From Pseudidiomarina sp. CB1 (GTDB lineage Bacteria; Pseudomonadota; Gammaproteobacteria; Enterobacterales; Alteromonadaceae), in NCBI RefSeq assembly GCF_024752025.1, contig NZ_JANTPU010000001.1, positions 1,054,001-1,118,000 on the forward strand: a stretch of 64,000 nt of DNA. The letters run 5' to 3'. Below the pieces are notes generated by a model. It was not told the DNA's origin. It saw nothing but the letters and a program-made list of their open reading frames with translations, and made no database searches. Shown here one piece after another: positions 1 through 10,114 of the stretch. Made by a program: the position numbers and the translations under genes. How positions within the stretch are numbered: position 1 is the stretch's first letter; each line of letters begins with the position of its first letter.

Positions 1-468
1 GTCAGGTGCGTGTGCTTCAATAAAATCAAGATTAAGCAAACCATTCCGATCCACTGGGATGGCTTTCAGCTCTGCTTGAGTATCCAGTAGCTTGTTCCAG
101 TGCGCCAACGCCTGCGGTACAGCTTTATGTTCGGTAGCTCCGAAAAGTAGCCACTTGCCGGCGGTTTTCCCTTGCGTCTTGGCATCGGTGAGCGCTGAAA
201 GAACTGCAGTTTGAATACCTTCGGTCGCACCACTAGTAAACACCAGTTCACCGCGCGGGGCACCAATAACCTCACGTCCCAAACGACGTGCATTGTCGAG
301 AATATAGCGCGCTTGCAAACCGGTGATGTGACTGCTACTCGGGTTACCGAAGACCTGCTCCATGGTGTGCGAAACAGCCTGTGCAATTTGTGCCAGCACC
401 GGTGTCGTAGCGTTGCAGTCTAAGTAAATTTCATCGGCTTTTGGACGTATTTGTACAGGCGTGACCAT
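1..468 (-). CDS. Cysteine desulfurase / class V aminotransferase, 5' part only
   Basis: About 156 N-terminal residues are visible before the gene leaves the window. Read on the minus strand from the ATG at 468, it begins MVTPVQIRPKADEIYLDCNA. It carries the GNPSSSH motif of NifS/IscS-type PLP enzymes, the SGATEG motif, and an ATEHK segment that resembles the PLP-stacking histidine region. Family members take sulfur from cysteine for Fe-S clusters or thio-cofactors. It starts 45 bp after nqrM in the same direction, so it may share the nqr-apbE-nqrM transcript. The branch (IscS, SufS-like or other) cannot be settled because the catalytic cysteine loop lies outside the window. Confidence 0.85.
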   Translation of the reverse strand, partial: MVTPVQIRPKADEIYLDCNATTPVLAQIAQAVSHTMEQVFGNPSSSHITGLQARYILDNARRLGREVIGAPRGELVFTSGATEGIQTAVLSALTDAKTQGKTAGKWLLFGATEHKAVPQALAHWNKLLDTQAELKAIPVDRNGLLNLDFIEAHAPD

Positions 469-513
469 GGTAACTGCTACAACCTCAGTTTTTTTTATTG
501 GTTTATGAAGGTA

Positions 514-726
514 TTAGTGAATACGGTTTTTCTGCCACTCTTCTTCTTTTGCCATACGCGCTTTTTTGTCGTCGCACGGCTCATCGCAATCGCAAGCTTT
601 ATCCATACCGAGCGCTGAAATACCACCACAGCTACCCGAGATTGATTTCTTCTGCACAATGAACCCAACCGACATGGCTAACACCACCACCAAAAAGATG
701 GCGAAAACAAGTAAGAATAATCCCAT
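514..726 (-). CDS. nqrM: Na+-NQR maturation protein NqrM
   Basis: A 70-residue protein with one N-terminal membrane helix (about residues 3-24) and a short cysteine-rich tail containing SGSCGG and CDCDEPCDD. This matches the NqrM (DUF539) family, which is needed to assemble active NQR and is thought to deliver iron to the NqrD/NqrE site. Four cysteines are available as ligands. It lies directly after apbE, the usual place for nqrM, which supports the call. Confidence 0.93.
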   Translation of the reverse strand: MGLFLLVFAIFLVVVLAMSVGFIVQKKSISGSCGGISALGMDKACDCDEPCDDKKARMAKEEEWQKNRIH

Positions 727-740
727 GCGGACCTCCTAGG

Positions 741-1757
741 TTACTGCAAATAAGGTTTGAACGCGGTACTAGTGTACTCTTTAAAATCACCGTTTTCACG
801 TGCGATCAAAAGTACGGCAAGCCCCTTTTCTTCAGCAAACGCTAGTGCTTGCTCGGGCCCCATCACCGTCAATGCGGTGGCGTAAGCATCAGCATCCATG
901 CACGTCTCTGCCAGCACTGTTACTGAGACAAGGTTATGCTGGATTGGTTTACCCGTGCGCGGATCAATAATGTGCGAATAGCGCACACCATCTTGTTCAA
1001 AGTAATTACGGTAATCACCAGAGGTTGCGACCGCGTTATTACCGGGTTCAATGATACGTTGCGCCGCACGTTGGGTATTATCTGGTTTTTCAATCGCTAT
1101 GCGCCACGGTTTGTTACCTGGCTTAACCCCTCTCATGCGCATTTCACCGCCGATCTCGACCAAATAATTTTGGATTTCCATCTGCTCGAGTAAACGTGCT
1201 ACGCGGTCGACACCATAGCCTTTGGCAATGGTTGATAAGTCCACGTAAAGCTCAGGAATCCGTTTCTGCAATTGATGGTTTTCAACACGTAAATGTCGGT
1301 AGCCCGTTGCGGCCTGCGCTGCAGCCAACTCTTCCGCGGTTGGCGTAACTTCCGGACGCTGTTGTGGACCAAAACTCCACAAGTTGACTAAAGGACCAAC
1401 CGTGACATCAAGCAAGCCATCGGTTTCTTCTGCTATCTCTAACGCGCGGCGTACCACCGTTTCGAGCGAGCGTGAGACCACTACAGGCTCGGTCGTTTGG
1501 CGCTGATTAAAGCGCGACAATTCAGAAGTTGGGTCATAGGTCGACATCTGACTGTTGATCTGTTCAAGCACCGCATCCACGCGCTCTTTGATCTTGTCAG
1601 GTTCGTGCCGCGGGTTCGCAGAAACATAGCGAATATGATAAGTCGTCCCCATGGTCTCACCGGACACCGCGATTTGCTGCGGTGCATGTGAACATGAAAC
1701 GAAAAAGGCTAGCCCAATAAGGGCTAGCCAGAACATACGTAATGATGAAGTCATCAC
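741..1757 (-). CDS. apbE: FAD:protein FMN transferase ApbE
   Basis: A 338-residue lipoprotein of the ApbE family, which moves FMN from FAD onto a threonine of target proteins, here presumably NqrB and NqrC. The N-terminus has a hydrophobic signal and a lipobox ending at Cys22 (FFVSC). Family motifs include SGETMGTTY (32-40), DLSTIAKG (173-180), SHIIDPRTGKP (261-271) and the metal-binding CMDADAYATAL stretch (286-296). It starts 4 bp after the nqrF stop codon, so it is cotranscribed with its substrates. The protein should act at the periplasmic face of the inner membrane. Confidence 0.96.
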   Translation of the reverse strand: MMTSSLRMFWLALIGLAFFVSCSHAPQQIAVSGETMGTTYHIRYVSANPRHEPDKIKERVDAVLEQINSQMSTYDPTSELSRFNQRQTTEPVVVSRSLETVVRRALEIAEETDGLLDVTVGPLVNLWSFGPQQRPEVTPTAEELAAAQAATGYRHLRVENHQLQKRIPELYVDLSTIAKGYGVDRVARLLEQMEIQNYLVEIGGEMRMRGVKPGNKPWRIAIEKPDNTQRAAQRIIEPGNNAVATSGDYRNYFEQDGVRYSHIIDPRTGKPIQHNLVSVTVLAETCMDADAYATALTVMGPEQALAFAEEKGLAVLLIARENGDFKEYTSTAFKPYLQ

Positions 1758-1761
1758 TTAA

Positions 1762-3003
1762 TTAACCACCAAAGTCGTCCAACATAATGTTTTCGTCTTC
1801 CACGCCTAAATCTTTAAGCATGTTGATCACTGCCGCATTCATCACTGGTGGCCCACACATGTAGAATTCACAATCTTCTGGCGCATCATGGTCTTTCAAG
1901 TAACGCTCGTAAAGAACGTTGTGAATGAAGCCCGTATCGCCATCCCAATCATCTTCCGGTTGTGGATCTGAAAGTGCGACATGCCACTCGAAGTTATCAT
2001 TCTCACGTTGCAACATATCGAAGTCTTCAACGTAGAACATTTCTTTCTTCGAGCGCGCACCGTACCAGAAGCTGATCTTACGGTCAGTATTCAAGCGACG
2101 CAGTTGATCGAAGATGTGCGAACGCATGGGCGCCATACCTGCACCACCACCAATGAAGACCATTTCAGCTTCGGTTTCTTTCGCGAAGAATTCACCGAAT
2201 GGGCCTGAAATGGTGACTTTATCACCTGGCTTCAAACTAAAGATGTATGAAGACATTTTACCTGCTGGCAAGCTCAAGTTGTTTGGCGGCGGCGTAGCGC
2301 AACGCACGTTCAACATGATAATGCCTTTTTCGTCTGGGTAGTTCGCCATTGAGTAAGCACGAATCGTTTCTTCATCAACTTTTGACTCGATGTCTAAGAA
2401 GCCAAAACGCTCCCAATCGCCACGGAATTTCTCTTCGATATCGAAGTCTTTGTAGCGAACATGATGCGGTGGAGCTTCGATCTGAATGTAACCACCAGCA
2501 CGGAACGGGACTTCTTCGCCTTCTGGCAACTGTACGACAAACTCTTTGATGAACGTCGCTACGTTGTCATTAGACTTAACCGTACAATCCCACTTACGAA
2601 TACCGAATACCTCTTCAGGCAGTTCGATTTTCATGTTTTGCTTCACGTTGACCTGACAAGACAGACGCACGCCTTCACGCGCTTCTTTCTTGTTAATGTG
2701 GTCTTTCTCGGTTGGCAGAATATCGCCGCCACCCTCGAGAACTTTCACGGTACACTGGCCACATGAGCCACCGCCACCGCATGCCGACGATACGAAGATA
2801 CCCGCGTTAGCTAGCGCACCTAGCAACTTACCACCCGGTTGGGTTGTGATCTTCTTATCTTCGTCATCGTTAATCAAAATCTCGACATCACCCTGAGGTA
2901 CCAATTTTGATTTGGCGAACATAATCACCGCAACCAAAATCAATACGATCACGGTAAACATGCCTACGCCGAGCGCTATAAGTGTTAATTCTTGCCCTTG
3001 CAT
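1762..3003 (-). CDS. nqrF: Na+-NQR subunit F (NADH dehydrogenase, 2Fe-2S and FAD)
   Basis: The 413-residue electron-input subunit of the sodium-pumping NADH:quinone reductase. It has an N-terminal membrane helix (about 7-29), then a plant-type ferredoxin domain with cluster cysteines C75, C81, C84 and C116. A ferredoxin-NADP-reductase-like module follows, with the flavin motif RAYSMANYP, the nucleotide-binding [11 protein letters not shown] and the C-terminal CGPP. Length and the FGG terminus match the family. It is the last structural gene of the operon before apbE. Confidence 0.98.
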   Translation of the reverse strand: MQGQELTLIALGVGMFTVIVLILVAVIMFAKSKLVPQGDVEILINDDEDKKITTQPGGKLLGALANAGIFVSSACGGGGSCGQCTVKVLEGGGDILPTEKDHINKKEAREGVRLSCQVNVKQNMKIELPEEVFGIRKWDCTVKSNDNVATFIKEFVVQLPEGEEVPFRAGGYIQIEAPPHHVRYKDFDIEEKFRGDWERFGFLDIESKVDEETIRAYSMANYPDEKGIIMLNVRCATPPPNNLSLPAGKMSSYIFSLKPGDKVTISGPFGEFFAKETEAEMVFIGGGAGMAPMRSHIFDQLRRLNTDRKISFWYGARSKKEMFYVEDFDMLQRENDNFEWHVALSDPQPEDDWDGDTGFIHNVLYERYLKDHDAPEDCEFYMCGPPVMNAAVINMLKDLGVEDENIMLDDFGG

Positions 3004-3046
3004 CGACTTTTACCTCTTAATTATCCGTTGCTTTCGTTACCGGTGC

Positions 3047-3658
3047 TTACAGGGATACGCCAGAGAATGACATAAAGCCCAAACCAATGAGACCGACTGA
3101 AATAAAGGTGATACCAAGACCTCGTAGGCCATCGGGTACATCTGCATATTTCAGCTTCTCGCGCACCGCAGCTAGAGCAACAATTGCAAGTGCCCAGCCA
3201 ACACCGCCGCCAATACCGTAGACGATACTTTCGGTGAAGTTGTAGTCACGTTCAACCATGAACGAAACACCACCAAAAATCGCACAGTTCACGGTAATCA
3301 ACGGTAAGAAGATACCTAATGCGTTGTACAACGCCGGTACGTACTTATCGAGCGTCATTTCAAGAATCTGTACCAACGCTGCAATTACGCCGATAAAGGT
3401 CAAGAAACGCAAGAAACTTAGATCTGCGTCTGGAAAACCAGCCCAGCTCAAAGCACCTGGTGCCAAGATATTGTGATAAACCAAGTTGTTCACCGGTACC
3501 GAAATACCCAATACAACAATTACCGCAACACCTAAACCAAACGCCGTACTAACCTTCTTCGATACCGCCAAGAACGTACACATGCCCAAGAAGAACGATA
3601 GCGCAAGGTTCTCAACGAAGACCGATTTAATAAATAAACTAATATATGCTTCCATCAT
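3047..3658 (-). CDS. nqrE: Na+-NQR subunit E
   Basis: A 203-residue integral membrane subunit with about six helices. The two cysteines that hold the intramembrane iron centre together with NqrD are visible, in [12 protein letters not shown] (C27) and [11 protein letters not shown] (C125). Two adjacent ATG codons are possible starts; either is consistent with family length. It starts 7 bp after nqrD ends. Confidence 0.98.
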   Translation of the reverse strand: MMEAYISLFIKSVFVENLALSFFLGMCTFLAVSKKVSTAFGLGVAVIVVLGISVPVNNLVYHNILAPGALSWAGFPDADLSFLRFLTFIGVIAALVQILEMTLDKYVPALYNALGIFLPLITVNCAIFGGVSFMVERDYNFTESIVYGIGGGVGWALAIVALAAVREKLKYADVPDGLRGLGITFISVGLIGLGFMSFSGVSL

Positions 3659-3665
3659 CGGCTCC

Positions 3666-4301
3666 TTAGTCCTTCGGCTCTACTTGTTCTGGACGGAAAG
3701 TACGCAGAATCCAAATGAATCCACCAATGATAAAGAAGGCACTCGGTGGCAAAATAAGCAAGCCAACCGGTTGATACCAACCCCCCTCAGAGGCAAGTGA
3801 AAGGATCTGATAGCCAAACAGGCTGCCCGAACCGAATAGCTCACGGATAAAACCGACAAACAGCAACACCACTGAGTAACCAAGACCGTTACCGATACCG
3901 TCAAGGAACGACAAGCCTGGTGAGCTCTTCATGGCGAACGCTTCAGCGCGACCCATAACGATACAGTTAGTGATGATCAAACCAACGAAGACCGAGAGCT
4001 CTTTCGCAATACTATAGGCATAAGCACGTAGCACTTGGTCAACAACGATAACCAGACTGGCAATGATCGTCATTTGCACGATAATTCGAACACTCGAAGG
4101 AATGTGGTTCCGAATCAATGAAATAAACAAGTTCGAAAATGCCGTTACCAAGGTCAGTGCAATACACATAACCACAGTGTTTTCCATTTTCGAAGTAACT
4201 GCCAACGCCGAACAAATACCGAGAATTTGCAAGGCAATAGGGTTGTTGGCAAAGATCGGTCCAAACAGGACTTCTTTCATTTCTTTTGCACTGCTAGCCA
4301 T
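3666..4301 (-). CDS. nqrD: Na+-NQR subunit D
   Basis: A 211-residue membrane subunit, structurally paired with NqrE. It has the matching cysteines in [13 protein letters not shown] (C30) and [11 protein letters not shown] (C113), which contribute to the iron centre carrying electrons across the membrane. It overlaps the end of nqrC by 8 bp, suggesting coupled translation. Confidence 0.98.
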   Translation of the reverse strand: MASSAKEMKEVLFGPIFANNPIALQILGICSALAVTSKMENTVVMCIALTLVTAFSNLFISLIRNHIPSSVRIIVQMTIIASLVIVVDQVLRAYAYSIAKELSVFVGLIITNCIVMGRAEAFAMKSSPGLSFLDGIGNGLGYSVVLLFVGFIRELFGSGSLFGYQILSLASEGGWYQPVGLLILPPSAFFIIGGFIWILRTFRPEQVEPKD

Positions 4302-5082
4302 TGCTCAGCTCCCCCTTGCGAATTTTTTCAAGTAATGGGCCATAAGCCTTGTCGCTGAACCAATACTCAACGAGATTATCGACGCCATTACTGGTCAATG
4401 TCGCACCCGAAAGTGCGTCAACATCATGGTTCTCTTGGGTAGGGTTCTTCATTACGTCGAACTCAACTTGTTCATTACTATCGCCGTAAATTTCTTTACC
4501 TGACCACTGTGCGACCCATTTCGGATTCTGGATTTCACCACCCAGTCCCGGAGTTTCACTATGTTCATAGAAATTCACGCTGCGAACTGTGTTTAAGTCC
4601 GGCTGCAATGAAATTAAGCCGTACATAGTGCCCCAAAGACCGTAACCACGAATATAAAGAACTAAGGTCTCAAGCTCGCCCTGCTCATTATTAATGAAGT
4701 ACACTTTGGTGACGTCTTCACGGGTACCGATACCAGCGGTATCTTCACTTTTTTGAAGCTTTGTACTCCATTCAGGCTTATTAGCTGCCGCGATAGGGTC
4801 ATAGTTCGTCGCGTTCTGACCATTCGCCTGCTCTACCAGCTCTAACGAGTTCAGGTTGATAAGCTTGGTATTAACACGGTCATTAAAGACTGCAACCACG
4901 TCGGTGCTAGGCTCAAGCAAGCCAGCTGCATCTAATACATTACGTTGCATATCGAGCGCAGCATTTTTCTGCTGGATAGGCTTCAAGCCAACGGCAGCAC
5001 CAGACACGATGATCGCACACACTAAACAGAGGGCGATCACGACAAATAGCGTTTTGCCTAAGGATTCGTTCTTCTTAGCCAC
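4294..5082 (-). CDS. nqrC: Na+-NQR subunit C (covalent FMN)
   Basis: A 262-residue subunit with an N-terminal membrane anchor (about 10-32) and a periplasmic FMN-binding domain. The flavinylation motif [10 protein letters not shown] is present, so Thr228 is the expected FMN-phosphate attachment site, modified by ApbE. It overlaps nqrB and nqrD by 8 bp at each end. Confidence 0.98.
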   Translation of the reverse strand: MAKKNESLGKTLFVVIALCLVCAIIVSGAAVGLKPIQQKNAALDMQRNVLDAAGLLEPSTDVVAVFNDRVNTKLINLNSLELVEQANGQNATNYDPIAAANKPEWSTKLQKSEDTAGIGTREDVTKVYFINNEQGELETLVLYIRGYGLWGTMYGLISLQPDLNTVRSVNFYEHSETPGLGGEIQNPKWVAQWSGKEIYGDSNEQVEFDVMKNPTQENHDVDALSGATLTSNGVDNLVEYWFSDKAYGPLLEKIRKGELSNG

Positions 5083-6271
5083 GAGCTAACCTCCGTTTAA
5101 TGTTCGCCTGAACAACAAAGTGGTCAAACAATGGAGCAAATACATTGGCAAACAGAATCGCCAACATAATGCCTTCTGGGTAAGCAGGGTTTACCACACG
5201 AATAAGTACCGTCATGGCACCGATCAAGAAGCCATAAGCAAACTTAGCTTTATTCGTAAACGAGGCCGATACAGGGTCGGTCGCCATAAACATCATACCG
5301 AAGGCGAAACCACCAACCACTAAGTGCCAGTACCACGGCATCGCAAACATGGTATTGGTGTCGCTGCCAATCGTGTTAAACAACAACGACAGTGCGACCA
5401 TACCGATGAACACACCTGAAACGATGCGCCACGAGGCAATGCGGAAGTAAATGAGCGCAAGACCACCGATAAGAATCATCAACGTTGAAACTTCACCCAT
5501 AGAACCTTGGATATTACCTAAGAAGGCATTCCACCACATGTCCATGTCAGCAAAATAGTTTTCGCCGATAGCAGCTTGACCGAGCAAGGTCGCACCCGAG
5601 AAACCGTCCACTGCGGTCCATACTTTGTCGCCCGAAATTTGTGCTGGGAAAGCAAAGTACAAGAATGCACGGCCGGTAAGCGCTGGGTTTAAGAAGTTGC
5701 GCCCTGTACCACCGAAGATTTCTTTACCAATGACCACACCGAAGGTGATACCTAAGGCAACTTGCCAAAGTGGAATGGTCGCCGGCAAGGTCAGTGCGAA
5801 CAACACTGAAGTAACGAAGAAGCCTTCGTTGACTTCGTGCTTACGAATGGTCGCAAACATGACTTCCCAGAAGCCGCCGACAATAAACGTCGTGGCATAG
5901 ACCGGCAAGAAGAAGCAAGCGCCGTACCACATTTTGGTACCCCAACCTGCGTTCGCCATGTCACCGCCTAGCATTTGGAATAAACCAACCTGCCAAACAT
6001 CTGCCAACTCGTAGCCGTTACCAAGTGCCATAAAGGCCTGGTTACCCACGTTGTACATGCCCCAGAACATTGCTGGGAAGGTCATCATCCACACCAAAAT
6101 CATGATGCGCTTCAGATCCACGTTGTCTTTCACATGGGTGGTTTTTTTGGTTACTTTGCCAGGCGTATAGAGAATCGTGGCCACTGCTTCATAGAGGGCA
6201 TACCACTTTTCATACTTGCCGCCTTTCTCAAAGTCTGGCTCAATCCGCTCAAGATAATTTTTTAAGCCCAT
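5075..6271 (-). CDS. nqrB: Na+-NQR subunit B (covalent FMN, Na+ channel)
   Basis: A 398-residue polytopic subunit that forms the sodium pathway and binds quinone. It carries its own flavinylation motif [10 protein letters not shown], giving Thr228 as the likely FMN site. [17 protein letters not shown] is a typical family signature. It starts 2 bp after nqrA stops. Confidence 0.98.
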   Translation of the reverse strand: MGLKNYLERIEPDFEKGGKYEKWYALYEAVATILYTPGKVTKKTTHVKDNVDLKRIMILVWMMTFPAMFWGMYNVGNQAFMALGNGYELADVWQVGLFQMLGGDMANAGWGTKMWYGACFFLPVYATTFIVGGFWEVMFATIRKHEVNEGFFVTSVLFALTLPATIPLWQVALGITFGVVIGKEIFGGTGRNFLNPALTGRAFLYFAFPAQISGDKVWTAVDGFSGATLLGQAAIGENYFADMDMWWNAFLGNIQGSMGEVSTLMILIGGLALIYFRIASWRIVSGVFIGMVALSLLFNTIGSDTNTMFAMPWYWHLVVGGFAFGMMFMATDPVSASFTNKAKFAYGFLIGAMTVLIRVVNPAYPEGIMLAILFANVFAPLFDHFVVQANIKRRLARG

Positions 6272-6273
6272 GA

Positions 6274-7614
6274 TTAGCCCTCTTTCTCGATCGTGGTCAA
6301 CGCATTACGCAACACTGGACCGTACTCGTACTTGCCTGGACAAACGTAAGTACAAAGCGCCAAATCTTCCTCGTCTAACTCCAAGCAACCCAGTTGTTGA
6401 GCTTCATCGGTGTCACCAGAAAGCAGATCACGTAACAAAATGGTTGGCAGAATATCTAACGGCATGATGCGCTCGTAGTTGCCAATCGGCACCATGGCAC
6501 GGTCAGAACCGTTGGTAGATGTGTTCATTGCGAACAGCTTCTTCGGCAGCAAGTGTCCGGCAAAAGCACGGGTCACCGAGTGTTGATTCACACCTGGCTT
6601 GAGCCAACCTAAGAATTCTTTCTCATCACCTTCAGGTAGCACGCTGACTTGCATATGGAAGCGGCCTAACCATTGGTGGGCATCGTCAACTTTGTGGCCG
6701 TTTAAGATCGACCCAGAAACAATACGCTGTTTACCTTCCGCAAGTTCGCCTTTAGTCAGCTCGTTCAGGTTTGCGCCCATTTGGGTACGCAACAAACGTG
6801 GCTTAGTCACACTTGGTCCGGCTACTGCGACTGTGCGTGGCGTAAAGATCTCGCCCGTCGTGAACAATTTCCCGTAGGCGATCACGTCTTGGTAATTGAT
6901 ATGCCAAACCTGCTTCTTCATGCTTACAGGTTCTAAGAAGTGAATATGCGTACCGACCAAGCCAGCTGGGTGAGGACCTTTAAAGCTCTCGACTTGCGCC
7001 TGAGCATCCCCAGTGTCAACTTTTGCATCAGCAGCTTTAGTGACGTACACCTTGCCTTTGGTCAAATTACCCAACACTTTCAAACCATCGACAAAAGCTT
7101 GTTGCTCTTCGTTGATGATTACGGTTGGGTCGGCAGCGAGTGGATTGCTATCCATACAGTTGACAAAAATCGCTGCTGGCTCAGCGTCAAGCTTCGGCGA
7201 ACGGCTAAATGGACGCGTGCGTAGAGCGACCCACTGACCTGAATCATTCAATTGTTCGACGACTTTCTCGCGATCCAAGTTAGTAAGCTCTTTGCTGTCG
7301 TACTTCGCAAATGTTTCTTGCTCGTCGCCATCAATTTCGATGACTACCGCTTGCAACACTCGCTTAGCACCACGCAATACGTCTTTAACAACGCCTGCAG
7401 CTGGAGCTGTGAATTTAACCCCTGGGTTTTTCTTGTCTTCGAAAAGTACCTGGCCTTTTTTTACGCGGTCCTCAACCTTGACATGCATGGTTGGGCGCAT
7501 ACCCACATACTCTTCACCCAGAACGGCAACGGTGGTGATGGATTGACCATCTTCAATAGTTTGCTGGGGAGCTCCCGTAATTGGGATATCCAGCCCTTTC
7601 TTGATCGTAATCAT
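6274..7614 (-). CDS. nqrA: Na+-NQR subunit A
   Basis: The cytoplasmic subunit that heads the nqr operon. From the ATG at 7614 it begins [14 protein letters not shown], the canonical family N-terminus, and has 446 residues. A GTG at 7626 would add four residues; neither start has a strong Shine-Dalgarno, so family alignment decides. The C-terminal [13 protein letters not shown] segment is typical. The protein sits at the quinone-binding side and has no covalent cofactor of its own. Confidence 0.96.
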   Translation of the reverse strand: MITIKKGLDIPITGAPQQTIEDGQSITTVAVLGEEYVGMRPTMHVKVEDRVKKGQVLFEDKKNPGVKFTAPAAGVVKDVLRGAKRVLQAVVIEIDGDEQETFAKYDSKELTNLDREKVVEQLNDSGQWVALRTRPFSRSPKLDAEPAAIFVNCMDSNPLAADPTVIINEEQQAFVDGLKVLGNLTKGKVYVTKAADAKVDTGDAQAQVESFKGPHPAGLVGTHIHFLEPVSMKKQVWHINYQDVIAYGKLFTTGEIFTPRTVAVAGPSVTKPRLLRTQMGANLNELTKGELAEGKQRIVSGSILNGHKVDDAHQWLGRFHMQVSVLPEGDEKEFLGWLKPGVNQHSVTRAFAGHLLPKKLFAMNTSTNGSDRAMVPIGNYERIMPLDILPTILLRDLLSGDTDEAQQLGCLELDEEDLALCTYVCPGKYEYGPVLRNALTTIEKEG

Positions 7615-7691
7615 ACGCGTTTGCACTACTCGTTAGGGAAGATGAATCTTTCTTCAGTTACGCTGACTAGCAGCTCTCTGAAACCTGATAA

Positions 7692-7719
7692 ATCATATAG
7701 TTAGCGCACTGAAACTCAA
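7692..7719 (-). promoter_or_regulatory. Putative nqr operon promoter
   Basis: On the minus strand, TTGAGT (7719-7714) and TATGAT (7697-7692) are separated by 16 bp and lie about 75 bp upstream of nqrA. The -10 matches the sigma-70 consensus at 5 of 6 positions and the -35 at 4 of 6. It is predicted from sequence only. Confidence 0.45.
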
Positions 7720-7787
7720 CGAGCCGAGCATTCACTGCGCTGACTGAATTTTGTACATAGTCATCTAGGGCGGGCATTTTAGCACTT

Positions 7788-7825
7788 TTGTGCGGTGCGT
7801 TACCACCTTACACCGCACAATTTTT
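7788..7825. terminator. Hairpin between fabV and nqrA
   Basis: A perfect 10-bp inverted repeat, TTGTGCGGTG (7788-7797) and CACCGCACAA (7811-7820), with a 13-nt loop, followed on the plus strand by TTTTT. It lies 28 bp past the fabV stop, as expected for the fabV terminator. But the T-run is on the wrong side for minus-strand transcription, where the hairpin is followed by AAAG. It may be a weak minus-strand terminator, a barrier to plus-strand transcription, or a protein-binding palindrome. Confidence 0.35.
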
Positions 7826-7852
7826 GTGGTGATTTCTTTGATTTGTGTCGGC

Positions 7853-9034
7853 TTATGACCAGCTCACAACGGGATCCACATCGGCATCATAATCAACACC
7901 TTCCATACCAAAGCCAAACAGTTTCAGAAAGTCGGAATGGTAGCCCTCGTAGTCCGCCAATTGATGAAAGTTTTCTTGGGTAACTTGATCCCACAATGCT
8001 TTTACTTTCGCTTGCGTTTCTGGATTGGTTTCTTTGCCATCCATACGTAAACGACCCGCAGCATCCCAGTTTGGTTCATCGGTATAAAGGCCTTCAGTGA
8101 ACAAGCGATAAATTTGCTCAATACAACCTTCATGGGTGCCCTCTTCTTTCATCACTCCATAGATTAATGAAATATAAAGCGGCATCACTGGAATCGCTGA
8201 GCTTGCTTGGGTAACCAAGGCTTTCAACGAAGAAACATAAGCTTCAACATTTAAATCTTTGTGATCGCCGCGAATTGCAGCAGCGGCACGATCTAAGTCC
8301 TCTTTGGCCTTACCAATGGTTGCGTGACCATAGATCGGCCAAGTCAATTCTTTGCCAATATAGGTATAAGCCGTCGTTTTCGCATCTTTTGCCAACACCC
8401 CGGCCGCATCAAGCGCATTCAACCAGCGCTCCCAGTCTTCACCACCCATTACTTTGACCGTGTTATAAATTTCGTCGTCGTTGGCTGGCTCGAGAGTAAT
8501 TTCTTTCACCAAATCTTTATCAGTGTCATAGGTTTTTGTGGTGTAAGCCTTACCCACCGGCTTCAAGGTCGAGCTATAAAGTTCACCAGATTCAGGGTCT
8601 TTACGCTTCGGTGAAGCCAAGCTATAAACCACAAGATCGACTTGCCCCAGATCGGCTTTAATCCGTGCAATGGTTTCTTCTTTAATTTCATCAGAGAAAG
8701 CATCGCCATTGATGGTATGAGCATACAAGCCCGCTTTCGCCGCTTCGTCATGAAAGGCTGCGGTGTTATACCAACCAGCTGTCGCTGTTTTCTTCTCGCT
8801 CGGTTCTTTTTCGAAACACACGCCAAGCGTATCCGCGCCAGCACCAAAAGCTGCAGTAATCCGTGACGCAAGCCCATAACCCGTTGAGCAACCGATCACC
8901 AAAACACGCTTAGGAGCGGCAGTTATTTGCGGTTGTTGCTTGATATATTCGATCTGCTCACGCACATGCGCCGCGCAACCGATCGGATGGGCATTGGTAC
9001 AAATGAAACCACGAATTTTCGGTTTAATAACCAT
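7853..9034 (-). CDS. fabV: Enoyl-ACP (trans-2-enoyl-CoA) reductase FabV
   Basis: A 393-residue NADH-dependent reductase that performs the last step of the fatty-acid elongation cycle. FabV is the enoyl reductase type known to be triclosan-resistant. From the ATG at 9034 it begins [14 protein letters not shown] 8 nt upstream supports this start over codons further upstream. The nucleotide-binding loop is [11 protein letters not shown] (49-59). The catalytic Y-x8-K motif is exact, with Tyr235 and Lys244. No fabI lies in this window, so whether FabV is the only enoyl reductase is unknown. Confidence 0.96.
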   Translation of the reverse strand: MVIKPKIRGFICTNAHPIGCAAHVREQIEYIKQQPQITAAPKRVLVIGCSTGYGLASRITAAFGAGADTLGVCFEKEPSEKKTATAGWYNTAAFHDEAAKAGLYAHTINGDAFSDEIKEETIARIKADLGQVDLVVYSLASPKRKDPESGELYSSTLKPVGKAYTTKTYDTDKDLVKEITLEPANDDEIYNTVKVMGGEDWERWLNALDAAGVLAKDAKTTAYTYIGKELTWPIYGHATIGKAKEDLDRAAAAIRGDHKDLNVEAYVSSLKALVTQASSAIPVMPLYISLIYGVMKEEGTHEGCIEQIYRLFTEGLYTDEPNWDAAGRLRMDGKETNPETQAKVKALWDQVTQENFHQLADYEGYHSDFLKLFGFGMEGVDYDADVDPVVSWS

Positions 9035-9100
9035 AGTTCTATCCTGTTCTATTTTACTTGTGCCGCAGTGTAACCGACCACCGTCGGAAAACACATCTGA

Positions 9101-9427
9101 TTAGTTGCTGCCACCACGGCAAGCAGGCGACGCTGGGACTTCGTTAAGTTGTTGCCATTCGTCGGGACTGTAGGTGTGCAAAGCCAGCGCATGAATCGGC
9201 CCAGCTAATAGCTCTGCTAGCGCTTTATTGACCAATCGGTGGCGCTGTAATAAACGCTTACCGGTAAACGCTTCACTCACCACGACTAATTTAAAATGAG
9301 AGTCATCGGTTGGCGTACCATGGCGGTCACTTTCGTTAATCACCTCAAGATGTTGCAGCGGCATGGCATTACCTAATGCTGCCGTAATTGCTGTTGCGGT
9401 GGGGTGTTGCGTCGTCGTATCAGCCAT
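9101..9427 (-). CDS. bolA: BolA family protein
   Basis: A 108-residue protein. The core HFKLVVVSEAFTGKRLLQRHRLVNKAL and the tail LALHTYSPDEW...SPACRGG follow BolA itself rather than the shorter IbaG/YrbA form. BolA proteins pair with monothiol glutaredoxins in iron-sulfur handling and also act as DNA-binding stress regulators. It lies between an unknown lipoprotein gene (4 bp upstream) and fabV (66 bp downstream), all on one strand. Confidence 0.93.
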   Translation of the reverse strand: MADTTTQHPTATAITAALGNAMPLQHLEVINESDRHGTPTDDSHFKLVVVSEAFTGKRLLQRHRLVNKALAELLAGPIHALALHTYSPDEWQQLNEVPASPACRGGSN

Positions 9428-9431
9428 TTAA

Positions 9432-9920
9432 TTAGTCCTCCTGCGAACTATCTAAAGCACTATAGCAGATCGCGTCATCACGCCCCAGACGAGCGAGAGC
9501 GTCGGTCAACGATGGTGGCGGAGCATCGGCAGGTGCAGCGAGTCGATACGATTGTGAGCTTACCGTGCCCCACTCTTGCCACAACAAAATGGCATGATCT
9601 TGATAGATCGCTGCCAGTTGTTGGAGACCTAACCTACGCCGTTCTGGTAACGCTGAAGCCTCTCGCACAAGGCGCCAGCGATTTAAATCTTCCGCGTCGG
9701 CGAGTAAAGCATCGTTCATTTTATTGCGGCAAAAGCTAAGCTGCAACGTGCCGGCACTCAGTTGCCAATCGCGATTAGGTAAGTCTTGTAGGTTAACTTC
9801 AGCAACCACATCAAGCGCAGCAGCTCCTTCGGCAACCGGTGGCGGCGAGCAAGCCGAAAGCGCCAAGCTCGACGTGACGAAAGCTAGTAATGAAAAACCT
9901 CGAAACGAAGCATAGTACAC
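9432..9920 (-). CDS. Unrecognised lipoprotein
   Basis: A 162-residue protein with a GTG start preceded by AAGG, a hydrophobic signal and a lipobox SLALSAC (Cys24), so it is predicted to be a lipid-anchored periplasmic protein. The mature part has two further cysteines (in LSFCRNK and AICYSAL) that could form a disulfide. I do not recognise the family. It is spaced 4 bp from bolA and probably shares its transcript. Confidence 0.7.
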   Translation of the reverse strand: MYYASFRGFSLLAFVTSSLALSACSPPPVAEGAAALDVVAEVNLQDLPNRDWQLSAGTLQLSFCRNKMNDALLADAEDLNRWRLVREASALPERRRLGLQQLAAIYQDHAILLWQEWGTVSSQSYRLAAPADAPPPSLTDALARLGRDDAICYSALDSSQED

Positions 9921-10114
9921 GGTGATACCCTTACGACTTAATAAGCGTTAGCGCATCATACCTAAGATTAATGAGGGGATAAACTCAGAGGTTCAAGACG
10001 AACATCCCTGTTCCGACGAAATGGTGTCGATCCTTAACTCCATTTCTAGATCCTGAGTCACACCTTAGCCAGCTCGATGCGCAAAATCAACCTTTGCGCA
10101 ACACTTTTTACACT

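Noticed and set aside
10077..10114. GCGCAAA / TTTGCGC hairpin near the antiporter stop as a terminator
   Set aside because: Only a 7-bp stem, and on the relevant minus strand no T-run follows.
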